The notes: generated by a model from the sequence alone, not told the origin. A DNA stretch of 64,000 nucleotides from DATMNI01 sp035570275 (GCA_035570275.1 DATMNI010000063.1:19227-83226); one strand, 5' to 3'; positions 27,401 through 36,577 are shown, numbered from the stretch's first letter. Made by a program: numbers and translations.

Positions 27401-27527
27401 CGGCAACATTCTGAAGCCACAACTCACCAACGGCGTGTCGTTGCTCGACACCGGCAACGCTTCCCAGGGCTTCCCCGACGGCACCAACGCGCGCCGCATG
27501 CAGGTGTCTTTGCGCTTCGTTTTCTAG
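24438..27527 (+). CDS. Oar-like outer-membrane protein, tandem copy 2
   Basis: 1029 residues. Signal peptide (MKKTIAVVVFSLACAASSFAQ), regulatory-like domain (about 22-110, GTVRDASGAVVPGATVVVS), plug with NLPINGRRVDSFVLLTPAV, SFLTDGNDTTESFYNENAGR and GGVINTVTRSGQNDTHGTGY, and a barrel ending RRMQVSLRFVF. The many shared blocks with the preceding gene show a tandem duplication; the barrels differ more than the plugs, as expected if ligands diverged. A TTGACA at 24411 lies only 20 bases before the start, so the promoter is not certain. A rho-independent terminator follows at 27591. Confidence 0.9.
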   Translation: MKKTIAVVVFSLACAASSFAQAVAGLGAVAGTVRDASGAVVPGATVVVSNEGKGIKRNLQTTDAGVFSAAALTPADGYSVTVSKQGFDQWEIKAFAVTVGQTVDFKITMQIGSATTKVDVTAEAPMVEDTKSGVTSTVGHDQIENLPINGRRVDSFVLLTPAVTNDGEFGLISFRGIAMGNSFLTDGNDTTESFYNENAGRTRIGSQISQDAVQEFQVLSNGFSAEFGRAMGGVINTVTRSGQNDTHGTGYWFFRNRTLEATDRYANGYNLPEWRHTAGGSLGGALKKDKLFYFVNFDFTDRSFPALNRIVNSSLSDATGNFIPASNCAIGGTTGATAGQCTAAINFIQQQMNVLVPRTYKQDEGFAKLDWHANDRNTISVDMNVMHWRSPHGIQTQAVLTGGAALGNNGNSTVEDRYGKASWTAVATPNSVNELRFGWFKDRLSDPGASDLFPAATGPTYITVAGSTVGAAQAYPRTYPSENRYQIVENYSWTHGAHSAKFGVDYQTTQDWMNQLFNEFGGYSYSNLTNFARDFSGNTTGVKSYSTFTQQFGNPIQNIRTSDINFYAQDTWKLNKHLTFNYGIRYEKTWVPQPTITNPDWPQTGHIPSPNKDFAPRASLSYGFNDRTVVRVGYGIFYARLHGNMLDTLFLGNGKYQTAIALNNTQAGAPVFNGVLASATGLPTGAVSLNVADPNFHAPYTQQGTLAIDHQLTRDLAITVSYIWTRGIGLYVQRDLNLGPATSQAYTYIIQDASGANVGTYTTPVFTLQNKVDPRYSKVLSIENGGQSWYNALAVQVMKRMSHGLSAQLNYTWSHAIDDGNEEGASYNISNTFLNSTFNGNYALDKGTSSLDQRHRVSINWLWQPTLTTSTSAFARYFVNGWELSAITTLASAHPVSATVNSASTSLGAEFAGIQLANSTLNGSGGWNRVPFFPVGSLNVDQIYNVDARITRKLPISERVKANLSFEAFNAFNTIHNTGVQTAAYNVSGNILKPQLTNGVSLLDTGNASQGFPDGTNARRMQVSLRFVF

Positions 27528-27590
27528 AAGGAAGAAGGAACGGCGAGGCAGAAGGCCGAAGGCAGAAGTCAGAAGGCAGAAGGCAGAATT
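27525..27590. repeat. purine-rich AGAAGGC array
   Basis: Seven-base units of the AGAAGGC type (GGCAGAAGGCCGAAGGCAGA) in near-tandem order, starting at the stop codon of the second tandem Oar-like gene. Same unit as in the 24.2-kb array. Confidence 0.75.
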
Positions 27591-27620
27591 GGGGCAGGCT
27601 GAAAAAGCCTGCCCTTTTTT
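27591..27620 (+). terminator. rho-independent terminator after the Oar-like pair
   Basis: GGGCAGGCT-gaaaa-AGCCTGCCC, a perfect 9-bp stem with a 5-base loop, followed by six T residues. The clearest intrinsic terminator in the window. The rest of the 27621-27832 gap shows no gene. Confidence 0.9.
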
Positions 27621-27832
27621 GTGTTTTGCGCCGAACCAGCGCAACTCCTTCAGGCAGCATCCTGCGTATGGATTCGGAAACCGTTCGAGTTCATTCTCAA
27701 ATCATCGGGCAGTCCCAAGCCCGCTGGTCATGACCGAACAGGAGAATTACAAGGTCGCCTGGAATCATCCGGGATTGGTGAGATTGGCGATGAAAGAGCG
27801 CCAGGGGTGACACGGCCGGTTACGATGGAGAT

Positions 27833-29275
27833 ATGCTCGCTTCGGACATCGCGGACATTGAGCGGCTTGTCAACCGCCTGAGGGCGCGGCTCGCGAGCGC
27901 AGAAAGTAGACGCGTCCCACGAAAGTTTGAGACAGGACGGGACGAAGGCGAAACCGGCGGGAACAGGCAGGCGCGAAGAAACCGTTCAAGTTCCAGAGTC
28001 GCAGGCATTTTGCGAGCGGGTTTGGCGCTCACCATATCGGCGTTTGGACAGTCGCTGGTCGAGCCCGAGCGCGTCGCCGCCATGCGGCAGGCCTTCGAGG
28101 CAGCGGTATCGGCGCCGCGACTGCGCTGCCAGATCAGCCCCGTGCGTCCTGCGCTGAGCTTCGGTTTCCGCTTCCAGAATGGCTACACGATCGATACTCC
28201 ACTTGCCCAGTTTCTCGGATCGGGACATGGCCTGACCGTTCACACTCGGGTGACGGCGGAGGGGCGGGAGCCCGTCTACCTGACCCAGACCGAAGCGCTG
28301 CCCGCGGTACCCGAGACCAAACTCGAGGTGGAAACCGCTGGAACCTTCGTGGTAGGTGAGGGCAAATACGGTCTGGAAGTGCTGGTTGAAGACGACCTGC
28401 ACCGCTTCTGCCGCGGAGCGTGGCAGATTCAGGCCCGGCGCACGGGCAGCGAACGGCAATTGAAGCCCACGACACCGCCCGGAGCGGTGGAGGAGCTTTC
28501 GGCGGGCGGCCCGCTGTTACCGGACCCGAAATCCCCCAGGCTGGATTTCTCATCAAAAAGGATCGCCAGGCTCACCATCCTGGTACATGCCGCTCCACTG
28601 TCGCCGAATCTCTCCCAGTTGCAGCCCACTGACGTTCAGCGCCTGGTGGATTCGCTCTCCTCCTTGCTCAGAGAGTTGCCAGCCCAAAAAACGCGGCTGA
28701 TCGCATTCAACCTCGACCAGCGAGCCGTCATCTTCCGCACGGAGGGATTTGAAGCGAACCAGATGGACGAGTTGACGGCGGCGCTCAACCATTTGGAATT
28801 GGGGCTGGTGGATTACCGAACCCTGCGGGAGCGCCCGGAGCCCATCGACCTGCTGCTCGGGTTAGTGCAGGCTGAACTGCGGGACCCGAAGCCGCCGGAC
28901 GCATTGATTGTGCTGGGCCCGCGGACGCGAATGCTGGACGATGTTCCGGCGGTTGCGGTGGGCAAGCGCCCGGCGGTAGGTCCGCCGATTTTTGGCCTGC
29001 AATACCGGTTCAATCGTCCGCTTGTACCCGGCCAGGGACCGTATTCCGGGGGAAGCCTCGGCCCCGTTCCATCGAGGCCTGGTCCCCTGAGGGCTGGGGG
29101 TGAGCGCTTACCAGGTAAGCTGCAGCCGCCGGCGGCAGTGGATACGATCGAGCGGTTGGTGAGCCGCCTGAAAGGGCAGACGATTCCCATACGGACTCCG
29201 CACGATCTCGCCGACGCCATCCAGATTATGAATTCCCGGATCCTCATTGTAAACTCTATCCCACCCAGAAATTAA
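27833..29275 (+). CDS. protein of unknown function, probably secreted
   Basis: 480 residues from the ATG at 27833, but the first 55 are charged and Arg-rich without similarity to the rest. A TTG at 28010 would begin LRAGLALTISAFGQSL, a plausible short signal peptide, and may be the real start. The body (about 85-400) has strands such as LSFGFRFQNGYTI and RLTILVHAAPLSPNLSQLQP, followed by SLSSLLRELPAQKTRLIAFN and PDALIVLGPRTRMLDD, which suggests a Rossmann-like or vWA-like fold (a beta strand ending VHAAP, then helices) but no metal-site residues can be assigned. The C-terminus includes a Pro/Gly linker. Function open. Confidence 0.6.
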   Translation: MLASDIADIERLVNRLRARLASAESRRVPRKFETGRDEGETGGNRQARRNRSSSRVAGILRAGLALTISAFGQSLVEPERVAAMRQAFEAAVSAPRLRCQISPVRPALSFGFRFQNGYTIDTPLAQFLGSGHGLTVHTRVTAEGREPVYLTQTEALPAVPETKLEVETAGTFVVGEGKYGLEVLVEDDLHRFCRGAWQIQARRTGSERQLKPTTPPGAVEELSAGGPLLPDPKSPRLDFSSKRIARLTILVHAAPLSPNLSQLQPTDVQRLVDSLSSLLRELPAQKTRLIAFNLDQRAVIFRTEGFEANQMDELTAALNHLELGLVDYRTLRERPEPIDLLLGLVQAELRDPKPPDALIVLGPRTRMLDDVPAVAVGKRPAVGPPIFGLQYRFNRPLVPGQGPYSGGSLGPVPSRPGPLRAGGERLPGKLQPPAAVDTIERLVSRLKGQTIPIRTPHDLADAIQIMNSRILIVNSIPPRN

Positions 29276-29384
29276 ATCTATCCAAATCTATCCCGTTACC
29301 ATTGACGCCCTCCTCCGGCGTGGCTAAGATAAGACCCATACTGACCGGGGTTCCTTGGTAATTCTTGTACGTTTAGAGGTGCAT

Positions 29385-32300
29385 ATGCGTTTGCTATCGA
29401 TTTGCTTGATTCTGGCTGTTCTCGCGTTTACCGCCGCCGCGCAGGTGACTACCGGCCGGTTGGAAGGCACGGTTTCCGACCCCCAAGGAGCAGCCGTTCC
29501 CGGTGCTCAGATCAAAGTTTTGAACAACCAGACCGGCCAGGCCCTCAACACCACAACCGACGATAAGGGCACCTGGGCAGTGCCGTCTGTTTCCACCGGC
29601 ACCTATAGCGTGACGGTGAACCACCCAGGTTTCAAGACCGTCACCACCGAGGGCGTGAAGGTGGATGCAGGTACGCCATCCACCGTCAACAGCAGGCTTG
29701 AGGTGGGTTCGCTGGCCGAAACCGTGGAGGTGATGGGCGGCGCCGAAGTCCTGCAAACGCAATCGGCCACCGTGCAGGCCACGCTGGTGGGCAGGCAGCT
29801 TCACGAGTTGCCCTTCACCAGCCGCAACCTGACGGAACTGCTGACTACCCAGGCCGGTTCCGCCACGCCGGGCGTTCCGCGCAGCACCTCCGTGTACGGG
29901 CTGCCGCAGAGCGCTCTCAACGTGACGCTGGATGGCATCAACATCCAGGACAACAGCAACCGGTCCAGCGATGGATTCTTCAACGCCATTTTCCCGCGAG
30001 CCGACGCGATTGAGGAAATGACCGTGAGCGGCGCCTCGGCCGGCGCCGACAGCAACGCCGAGGGCGCCTTTCAGGTGAAGATGGTCACCCGCAGCGGAAC
30101 CAACGAGTTCCACGGCACACTGTTCGAACAGCACCGCAACCAGGACCTGGACGCCAACTTCTACTTCAACAATATCCAGGGCCAGCCGCGCGACCACATC
30201 GTATTCAACCAGTTCGGCGGCTATGTGGGCGGGCCAATTAAGAAGAACAAGCTGTTCTTCTTTGCCCACATGGAGGCCTTCCGCCTGCCCCAGACTTACA
30301 CCGAGCCGACGGGCATGGTGTTGACGCCGGCAGCGGTTTCCGGCATTTTCACTTATAAGGATTCGAGCGGCGCCGTGCGGACGGTCAATCTCTACCAGCT
30401 GGCGGCGTCGGGCGGGTTTCCGGCCACTCCGGACCCGACCATTCTCAAGTCGTTGACTCAGATCAATTCGCTGGTTACCGGCCAGGCTGGTCTGAAAAGC
30501 CGAATCGCTTCCAACGCCGATTACAACCGCAACAATCTGGATTTCCAAAGTAAGGGCGCCAACAACCGCAACTTTCCCACTGTCAAGTTCGACTACAACT
30601 TAACCGAGAAGCACCACTTGGAGTTTGTCTATAACTACCAGACCAATATTCGCCGGCCCGATGGCGTGAATGTCGGCACCGCCAGCCCGGCCTTTCCGGG
30701 CACCGGCAACGTGCTTAATGGGACCGAGTTCGGCAATCAGGGAGGCATCGCGTTTTTAGGCGTAGCGGCCCTGCGTTCCACACTCACCCCGCACCTGACC
30801 AGCGAAATCCGATTCGGCCTGGAGGGCGGCACCGTAATCTTCAATAACGGCATTGCACCCTCGGACTTCAACCAGTGGAACGGTTATGCGCCGGTATTCA
30901 ATACTTCATCCACCTCTACCTGCACCAGTACCAGCAGCCCTTCCTATGTCGAATGCCCTTACCGGACTACTGGCCAGACTCGCCGGAACACACCAGTGAA
31001 GCAAGGCAACGTCAACCTGACGTGGTCCCATTCTGCGCACTTGTTGAACTTTGGCGGCAGTTTCACGCAGGTGAATACATGGACCTCCTCGGTCAGCGGA
31101 ACGCAGTTTGTACCGCTGGTGAATTTTGGCCTCGCCGCCAACGATCCTGTGAACACCGGAAGCACCAATCTCTTCACTACCACGAATTTCCAAGGGGCCT
31201 CTCCCACTAACCTCAGCGACGCCGGGGCTTTGTATGCCATGCTGACAGGACGCGTCGCCCAGATCCAGCGAAGCGTGGTGCTGGACGATAAGACCAAGAC
31301 CTACGGGCAGTTTCAACCCGACGTCTTCAACTATCAGCGCGAGATCGGGCTGTATGTGCAGGATTCCTGGCGCATCCACCCACGCCTCACCCTCAACTAT
31401 GGCGTGCGCTATGACCGGCAGAATCCTCCCGTCAACCAGAACGGCGTCTACACTCGCCCGGGCTATGCCGGCGTTTGGGGCGTATCCGGTCCGGGGAATC
31501 TGTTCTCGCCCGGTACGCTCACCGGATCCGCGCCGGTGTTCAATGCGGTCACCAGCGGGACGGCCGGGTACAAGACCCCGAACACGTTCTCGCCCTCGGT
31601 TGGCTTAGCCTGGCAGCTTCCCACCAGCGATTTCAAACCGCTGGCGTGGCTGCTTGGAAACGGGCACAGCGTGCTCCGTGCCGGTTACGCCATCTCCACG
31701 ATTCGAGAGGATGGGTCCACCTATTCCGTTTGGAGCACCAACCAGGGCCGCACCCTCACCACTACCGTGGACCCGAGCAACACACCGGCGAATTTCGGCG
31801 CGCCGGGGTCGGTGCTCTTCAGCAACCCGCTGCCCGTGAAGCCTGCTCCCACCACTCCCAGCTTTCCGCTGGCGGCCATCGCGGGGAACAGTGTGGCCGA
31901 TTTCAGCCCCAACATGAAGGTGGGTTACGTGCAGAGCTGGGACCTGGGCCTGCAGCGCGAACTGACGCGCGACACCGTGCTCGAAATCCGCTATGTGGCC
32001 AACCACGGAACGGATCTGTGGCGGCAAATCAATCTCAACGATATCAACGTATTCGAAAACGGCTTCCTGAACGAGTTCAACATTGCCGCCAACAATCTGG
32101 CCATCGCCCGCCAGACCACGCCGGCTTCGACCAACTTCGGCAACCAGGGTCTGCCGGGGCAGCAAAACATTCCCATCATCCAGACCGCCTTGAACACTAC
32201 CAACGATACGACTACCGCCACCCGCCTCCTGCAGGGCCAGGTGGGCGCGCTGGCCAATACTATTGCCACAACCGCCGCGGATATGAGCCGTCTGGTAGCC

Positions 32301-33239
32301 GCCGGAAAGCCGGTCAACATGTTCCAGGTGAACCCCACGCTGCTCAATGGCCAGGCGCTGCTGGAAGTCAACGGCGGCAATTCCACTTACAACGGCCTGC
32401 AGGTGGAACTGACGCGCCGTCTGTCGAAGGGACTCCTGACGCAGGCCAGCTACACCTGGGCCCATTCCATTTCCAACGAGTACAGCAATGGCGTTGGCGG
32501 TACCTACACCACGCTGCGCAACTATTCCTACGACAAGGGCCCGTCGCCCTACGACATCCGCCAGGCGGTCAAGCTGAACTGGATTTACGAACTGCCCTTC
32601 GGTTCCAAGCGCCATTTCCTGGGGAGGGTCAATAACGTAGTGGCGCGCAAGGCGATTGAGGGATGGGAAATCGCCTCGGTGACTCGAATTCAGTCGGGCA
32701 CGCCCCTGTTGTTCAACAGCGGCCGTAATACCTTCAATGCCAGGGACAGCGGCGTGATTCTGCACAACATGACTATGGACCAGTTGCAGGGCATGATGTC
32801 GATCCGCAAGACCATCAATGCCCAGAGCCAGGGGATCGTCTCTTTCCTGCCGCAGAACGTCATCGATAACACGCTGGCGGCCTTCGAACTGACCCCCGGC
32901 AAGACGCCCGACCCCAACTCGCAGTACATTGGCCCCGAGAACATCCCGGGCCAGCTTGGCACGCGGCTGTTCCTCTATGGTCCGTGGCAGCAGAAGTGGG
33001 ACTTCAGTCTGGTGAAGAAGACCACCATCCACGAGCGCGTCAACCTGGAGTTCCGCGCGCAGGCGCTGAACGCATTTAACCTGACTAACTTTCTGTTGTT
33101 CGTACCCGGCAGCAACATTCCCGGGGCGGCGACCATCGGCACCAGTTTCGGCCAGACCACGGGCGCTTACCGCGATCTGTCCAACACCAACGATCCCGGC
33201 GGAAGGATCCTGGAGTTCTCGATGCGCTTGAATTTTTGA
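29385..33239 (+). CDS. Oar-like outer-membrane protein, large
   Basis: 1284 residues from ATG 29385, which begins the signal peptide MRLLSICLILAVLAFTAAAQ; ten earlier in-frame codons are ignored. Regulatory-like domain (GRLEGTVSDPQGAAVPGAQI), plug with ELPFTSRNLTELLTTQAGSA, FHGTLFEQHRNQDLDANFYF and the YVGGPIKKNKLFFFAHMEAF block typical of this group, and a long barrel ending in GRILEFSMRLNF. It belongs to a different subgroup from the tandem pair (no NGRRVDSF motif). Ligand unknown. Followed by a TIR element and a palindrome. Confidence 0.9.
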   Translation: MRLLSICLILAVLAFTAAAQVTTGRLEGTVSDPQGAAVPGAQIKVLNNQTGQALNTTTDDKGTWAVPSVSTGTYSVTVNHPGFKTVTTEGVKVDAGTPSTVNSRLEVGSLAETVEVMGGAEVLQTQSATVQATLVGRQLHELPFTSRNLTELLTTQAGSATPGVPRSTSVYGLPQSALNVTLDGINIQDNSNRSSDGFFNAIFPRADAIEEMTVSGASAGADSNAEGAFQVKMVTRSGTNEFHGTLFEQHRNQDLDANFYFNNIQGQPRDHIVFNQFGGYVGGPIKKNKLFFFAHMEAFRLPQTYTEPTGMVLTPAAVSGIFTYKDSSGAVRTVNLYQLAASGGFPATPDPTILKSLTQINSLVTGQAGLKSRIASNADYNRNNLDFQSKGANNRNFPTVKFDYNLTEKHHLEFVYNYQTNIRRPDGVNVGTASPAFPGTGNVLNGTEFGNQGGIAFLGVAALRSTLTPHLTSEIRFGLEGGTVIFNNGIAPSDFNQWNGYAPVFNTSSTSTCTSTSSPSYVECPYRTTGQTRRNTPVKQGNVNLTWSHSAHLLNFGGSFTQVNTWTSSVSGTQFVPLVNFGLAANDPVNTGSTNLFTTTNFQGASPTNLSDAGALYAMLTGRVAQIQRSVVLDDKTKTYGQFQPDVFNYQREIGLYVQDSWRIHPRLTLNYGVRYDRQNPPVNQNGVYTRPGYAGVWGVSGPGNLFSPGTLTGSAPVFNAVTSGTAGYKTPNTFSPSVGLAWQLPTSDFKPLAWLLGNGHSVLRAGYAISTIREDGSTYSVWSTNQGRTLTTTVDPSNTPANFGAPGSVLFSNPLPVKPAPTTPSFPLAAIAGNSVADFSPNMKVGYVQSWDLGLQRELTRDTVLEIRYVANHGTDLWRQINLNDINVFENGFLNEFNIAANNLAIARQTTPASTNFGNQGLPGQQNIPIIQTALNTTNDTTTATRLLQGQVGALANTIATTAADMSRLVAAGKPVNMFQVNPTLLNGQALLEVNGGNSTYNGLQVELTRRLSKGLLTQASYTWAHSISNEYSNGVGGTYTTLRNYSYDKGPSPYDIRQAVKLNWIYELPFGSKRHFLGRVNNVVARKAIEGWEIASVTRIQSGTPLLFNSGRNTFNARDSGVILHNMTMDQLQGMMSIRKTINAQSQGIVSFLPQNVIDNTLAAFELTPGKTPDPNSQYIGPENIPGQLGTRLFLYGPWQQKWDFSLVKKTTIHERVNLEFRAQALNAFNLTNFLLFVPGSNIPGAATIGTSFGQTTGAYRDLSNTNDPGGRILEFSMRLNF

Positions 33240-33342
33240 GGAGATCAGTCCCTGAAAAGCCGCGAGGAATTCCAAGGGAAGCTGTCTCTCGAAGCCGCAA
33301 AGAGCTCCAAAGAGAACATGGGTTTCTTCGCGGCTACTTAGC

Positions 33343-33540
33343 TTAGGCGGAGTCAAACAATAGACTGGACAGTCTACGTTTAGCGAAAGGGGAATCGGCT
33401 TGGAGCGTGGGATTCAAAAAGGCAAGATTTCACGCAAAGCCGGTAGAGCGGCTACTTTGCGGTTTCGCGGCTTTGCGTGAAATCCTGATTTTCTTCTCCG
33501 CTTGGCTCAATTGTCCGGCTTATTATTTAACTTTCCCTTA
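33343..33540. mobile_element. TIR element, copy B (no gene left)
   Basis: Left end TTAGGCGGAGTCAAACAATA, right end (minus strand) TAAGGGAAAGTTAAATAATA. About 70-80 bases in from each end both arms reach a shared inner block, TTTCACGCAAAGCCG on one strand and its equivalent on the other. Nothing of the GxxExxY gene remains, so this is the shortest derivative of the family. The right end abuts P1 copy 3. Confidence 0.75.
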
Positions 33541-33600
33541 CCGTCGCGGCTCAGCGTGTGAACCTATGCGTCGAACCGGACCGCGACGGTATGTAAAGGG
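33535..33600. repeat. palindromic repeat, family P1-like (copy 3)
   Basis: CCGTCGCGG … CCGCGACGG (9-bp perfect stem with a 33-base loop), with outer bases CCCTTA/TGTAAAGGG also pairing. Shares the CGGTCGCGG core of family P1 but in a shorter form. Confidence 0.6.
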
Positions 33601-34199
33601 CCGTTACTCGCGGTTGAGCACGTCCGGCGGCTGCCTTACTCGACGAATCGGTTACGCTTGACTTGGCGACGCCGGAATCCGCGATTCTTGAAATCCGCCA
33701 GCCGCGACCCGGAGTTTGCAGCGGTTTGTGGGAACACTACCGCGGCGGCGGGACGGGACGGAATTGGCAGCCTTCGCGCGATTGGGCGCGACGCCCCGAG
33801 AGTTTTGAAGAAGGTATTCCTCCCTCCGATCCATGACGGCGAGAAGGTCGGAAAGTATTGAATTCCTGGCTGATCGGTCCGGATCCGTCTTGCTTTGAGC
33901 CTGTTGCCGGGGGCGGATAGAACGGCATTAGACGTGTGTCAGCTCAATTCGAAGGTTTACAGTCTGTTGCCATTGTTTTTACAACCACCTATCCGAGACT
34001 TGTGCGAATCTATCCTTATAGCCGACGAAGATTAGCAGAAACACCTGCCGGACAGAGACCCAAAATCAGTCAGCCTGCTGAGGCGTCTTCCTGTTGAGAC
34101 GCCTTAAGGATGCATGTAAATTCTAACGACCAGTTTCACGTGAGTCGCGGCGTGTGCTTCCTCGTTTTATGCAAAGGTTTTACGCAAAGGAGATAGATT
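33601..34199. other. 600-base gap without a recognisable gene
   Basis: No open frame in this stretch has a signal peptide, a known motif or a plausible start with ribosome-binding site. The only structure seen is the 8-bp hairpin at 34081-34104. The last 100 bases presumably hold the promoter of the multicopper oxidase gene. Confidence 0.6.
34081..34104. promoter_or_regulatory. hairpin upstream of the copper cassette
   Basis: AGGCGTCT-tcctgttg-AGACGCCT, a perfect 8-bp palindrome 95 bases upstream of the first multicopper oxidase. No T run follows; it could be an operator or a terminator of nothing visible. Confidence 0.4.
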
Positions 34200-35975
34200 G
34201 TGACAAGACGCGAGATCTTGAAGTATGGTTCGATAGCAACCGGCGCCGTTCTGGTTTCCACCAAGGGCCGGCTCCCGCGGGCGTTTGCCAGCGGCGGCGG
34301 CGCGCCGCAAGGCCTGCCATTGACGCCGTTTGTGGACCCGCTCCCCCGGCCCCCGACGGCCATTGCCACCCTGACGCAGTTCGCCGACCTGTCAGCGGCG
34401 GCCAAGGTATACGTTGACCCAAGCGGGCGCAACTTAGGCCAGGCCAGGTTCTACAGCGTTATCGCCGAGGAACGCACGGTAAAGTTTCATCGGGACCTCC
34501 CGCCGACTTCCATCTGGGGCTACCGGGACCAGAACGGCCCGGCGGTCACGCCCTTCGCGCTGGGCCCCACGTTTCAGGAGCGCATCAGCGCGAGCCAGAC
34601 TTCGGGCGCCATCGTCCGCGTTACGAATGGGCTGAATCCCAACGTGCCGAGCTTCGGCAGTCCCCATCTTTCTACGCACCTGCACGGCGGCCATCAGCCG
34701 TTCTTTTCGGATGGGTTTCCAACCGACATTGCCTCGCCGGTATTCAATCCCGTGATCGATCCCGGCAAGTTTTATGACTATGCCTATCCCCTCCTGGACC
34801 CCGGCTTCATTTCGGATGTGGCCGATGCGTCCGACCGGCCGGCGACCCAGTGGTATCACGACCACGTGATCGACTTCACGGGGGCGAACGTCTACCGGGG
34901 CCTGGTGGGCCTGTTCCAAGTCTTCGACCCGGTGGTGAACGGAGTGGCGGGCGGGCCCGACATCGGGGATGAAAACAATCCCACGGGGCTTCGGTTGCCG
35001 AGCGGCGAGTTCGACATACCATTGGTAGTCCAGGACAAGGTATTCGCACCCGATGGCTCATTGGTATTCGACCCCTTCAACCACGACGGCTTCCTGGGAA
35101 ACCAGTTCCTGATGAACGGTAAGGTCCAACCATTTGCCGAAGTCAGCCGGCGCCGGTACCGTCTCCGTTTCCTGAACGGCTCGGGCGCGCGCATCTACTC
35201 GCTTTTCCTGACCAATGCGAAGGGTCAGCCTCAGCCCATGAGTATTATCGCCACCGAAGGCGGCCTGCTGAGCCACGCCCAGCAACCCGTCACCAGTTTC
35301 ATGATGGCCCCGGCCGAGCGCTATGAGGTGATCGTCGATTTCAGTAAGCTCGACGGCAACGAGTTCTTCATCGAAAACCGCCTGTCCCAGGATGAGGGCC
35401 GCGGCCCCAACGGCTCGTTTGAGAACCCCGATATTCTGCCCGTCGGTACCCAAATCATGAAGTTCATCGTTGGTCCGGCGGTCCCCGACCCCAGCTTCGA
35501 TATTCAGCCCGGCGATGCATTGCGCCCCTTCGCGGCTATCACCGCGGCGCAAATCGCCGCGGTAAAAACCTTCCGGGAGTTCGTGTTTGAGCGCAGCCAC
35601 GGCGCATGGGTCATCAACGGGACGCTGGCCGGGAACCTGAGCAGCCCGATGGCGGCGCCCACCCTCAATCAGCCGGAAATCTGGACGCTGAAAAACAGTT
35701 CCGGCGGATGGTGGCACCCCATCCACATCCACAGCGAATTCCAGCGCGTATTGAGCCGCAATGGGGTGAGCCCAAGCCCGGTGGTGTTTGAGCGCGACGG
35801 CATCGCCCGGAAAGACACCACGCTGCTGGGACCCAACAGCGAGGTTAAGGTCTATTTGCGCTTCCGGGACTACGCCGGCCCATTCGTCTTCCACTGCCAC
35901 AACATCGCCCATGAAGACATGGCCATGATGGCGCGGTTCGATATCATGCCGTTAGCGGGGACGCCTTCCCTTTAA
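34200..35975 (+). CDS. Tat-exported multicopper oxidase (CotA/bilirubin-oxidase type), copy 1
   Basis: 591 residues. The GTG start at 34200 begins a twin-arginine signal, TRREILK, matching the S/T-R-R-x-F/I-L-K consensus, so the enzyme is exported folded with copper bound. The four copper-binding blocks are complete: STHLHGGHQ (His160, His162), WYHDH (His220, His222), WWHPIHIH (His506, 509, 511) and FHCHNIAHEDMAMM, with type-1 ligands Cys566, His571 and axial Met576. Such oxidases couple one-electron oxidation of phenolics, bilirubin, Mn(II) or Cu(I) to oxygen reduction. An SCO1-like gene follows 8 bases later and a paralogue after that. Confidence 0.93.
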   Translation: MTRREILKYGSIATGAVLVSTKGRLPRAFASGGGAPQGLPLTPFVDPLPRPPTAIATLTQFADLSAAAKVYVDPSGRNLGQARFYSVIAEERTVKFHRDLPPTSIWGYRDQNGPAVTPFALGPTFQERISASQTSGAIVRVTNGLNPNVPSFGSPHLSTHLHGGHQPFFSDGFPTDIASPVFNPVIDPGKFYDYAYPLLDPGFISDVADASDRPATQWYHDHVIDFTGANVYRGLVGLFQVFDPVVNGVAGGPDIGDENNPTGLRLPSGEFDIPLVVQDKVFAPDGSLVFDPFNHDGFLGNQFLMNGKVQPFAEVSRRRYRLRFLNGSGARIYSLFLTNAKGQPQPMSIIATEGGLLSHAQQPVTSFMMAPAERYEVIVDFSKLDGNEFFIENRLSQDEGRGPNGSFENPDILPVGTQIMKFIVGPAVPDPSFDIQPGDALRPFAAITAAQIAAVKTFREFVFERSHGAWVINGTLAGNLSSPMAAPTLNQPEIWTLKNSSGGWWHPIHIHSEFQRVLSRNGVSPSPVVFERDGIARKDTTLLGPNSEVKVYLRFRDYAGPFVFHCHNIAHEDMAMMARFDIMPLAGTPSL

Positions 35976-35983
35976 GGTCTACC

Positions 35984-36577
35984 ATGCGCAACCTTTCCGT
36001 ACTACTTACGGCAATCGCCTTGCTCGCATCTGAAAGTGGGGCCGCCGAACACGGCGGCCCCATGATGCCCAACGTCACCCTCCGCACGCAGGACAACCAA
36101 CCGGTGCGGTTCTATGATGACCTCATCAAGGGGAAGACGGTGGTCATCAGCTTCATGTTCACGAGTTGTAAGGCGATCTGCCCAATGGCCAACGTCAACT
36201 TACTCAAGGTACAAAAGGCCCTGGGCGATCACGTGGGACGCGATGTCTTCTTCTACTCGCTGACGCTGGACCCTAAGAACGATACGCCCGAAGTTCTCCA
36301 CGAATATGCCAGGAAGCTTGGCGCCAAGCCAGGCTGGACGTTCCTTACCGGAAAGGCCGAAGACCTGGAACTGATCCGCCGCAAGATGGGCTTCACCGAT
36401 CCGGATCCCAAGGTGGATGCCGACAAGACTCAGCACGGCGGGCTGATCGCCTACGGCAACGACGCGGCCGGGAGGTGGTCTATGATGCCATCGACAGCCG
36501 ATCCCAACCGCATCGCCGAGGCTGTGCGCCGGCTGATGGGGAGCGGCGGCGTGCCGACTGCGGCGGTCCGGCGGTAG
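35984..36577 (+). CDS. SCO1/SenC-family copper chaperone
   Basis: 197 residues with a signal peptide (LLTAIALLASESGAAE) that leaves a periplasmic thioredoxin-fold domain. The copper-binding CxxxCP is present (TSCKAICPMANV) and the distal ligand is the His in KTQHGGLIAYGN. SCO proteins deliver or reduce copper for cytochrome oxidase; here the gene sits between two multicopper oxidases (8 bases after the first), so loading or thiol reduction of these oxidases is a reasonable inference. No cytochrome oxidase gene is in the window. Confidence 0.9.
   Translation: MRNLSVLLTAIALLASESGAAEHGGPMMPNVTLRTQDNQPVRFYDDLIKGKTVVISFMFTSCKAICPMANVNLLKVQKALGDHVGRDVFFYSLTLDPKNDTPEVLHEYARKLGAKPGWTFLTGKAEDLELIRRKMGFTDPDPKVDADKTQHGGLIAYGNDAAGRWSMMPSTADPNRIAEAVRRLMGSGGVPTAAVRR

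Noticed and set aside
31605..33356. Minus-strand frame opposite the large Oar-like gene
   Set aside because: Same reason: shadow frame without motifs.
33407..33661. Short + strand frame over element copy B
   Set aside because: It is the accidental translation of the repeat and of the palindrome next to it; the equivalent frame appears over the other element copies.
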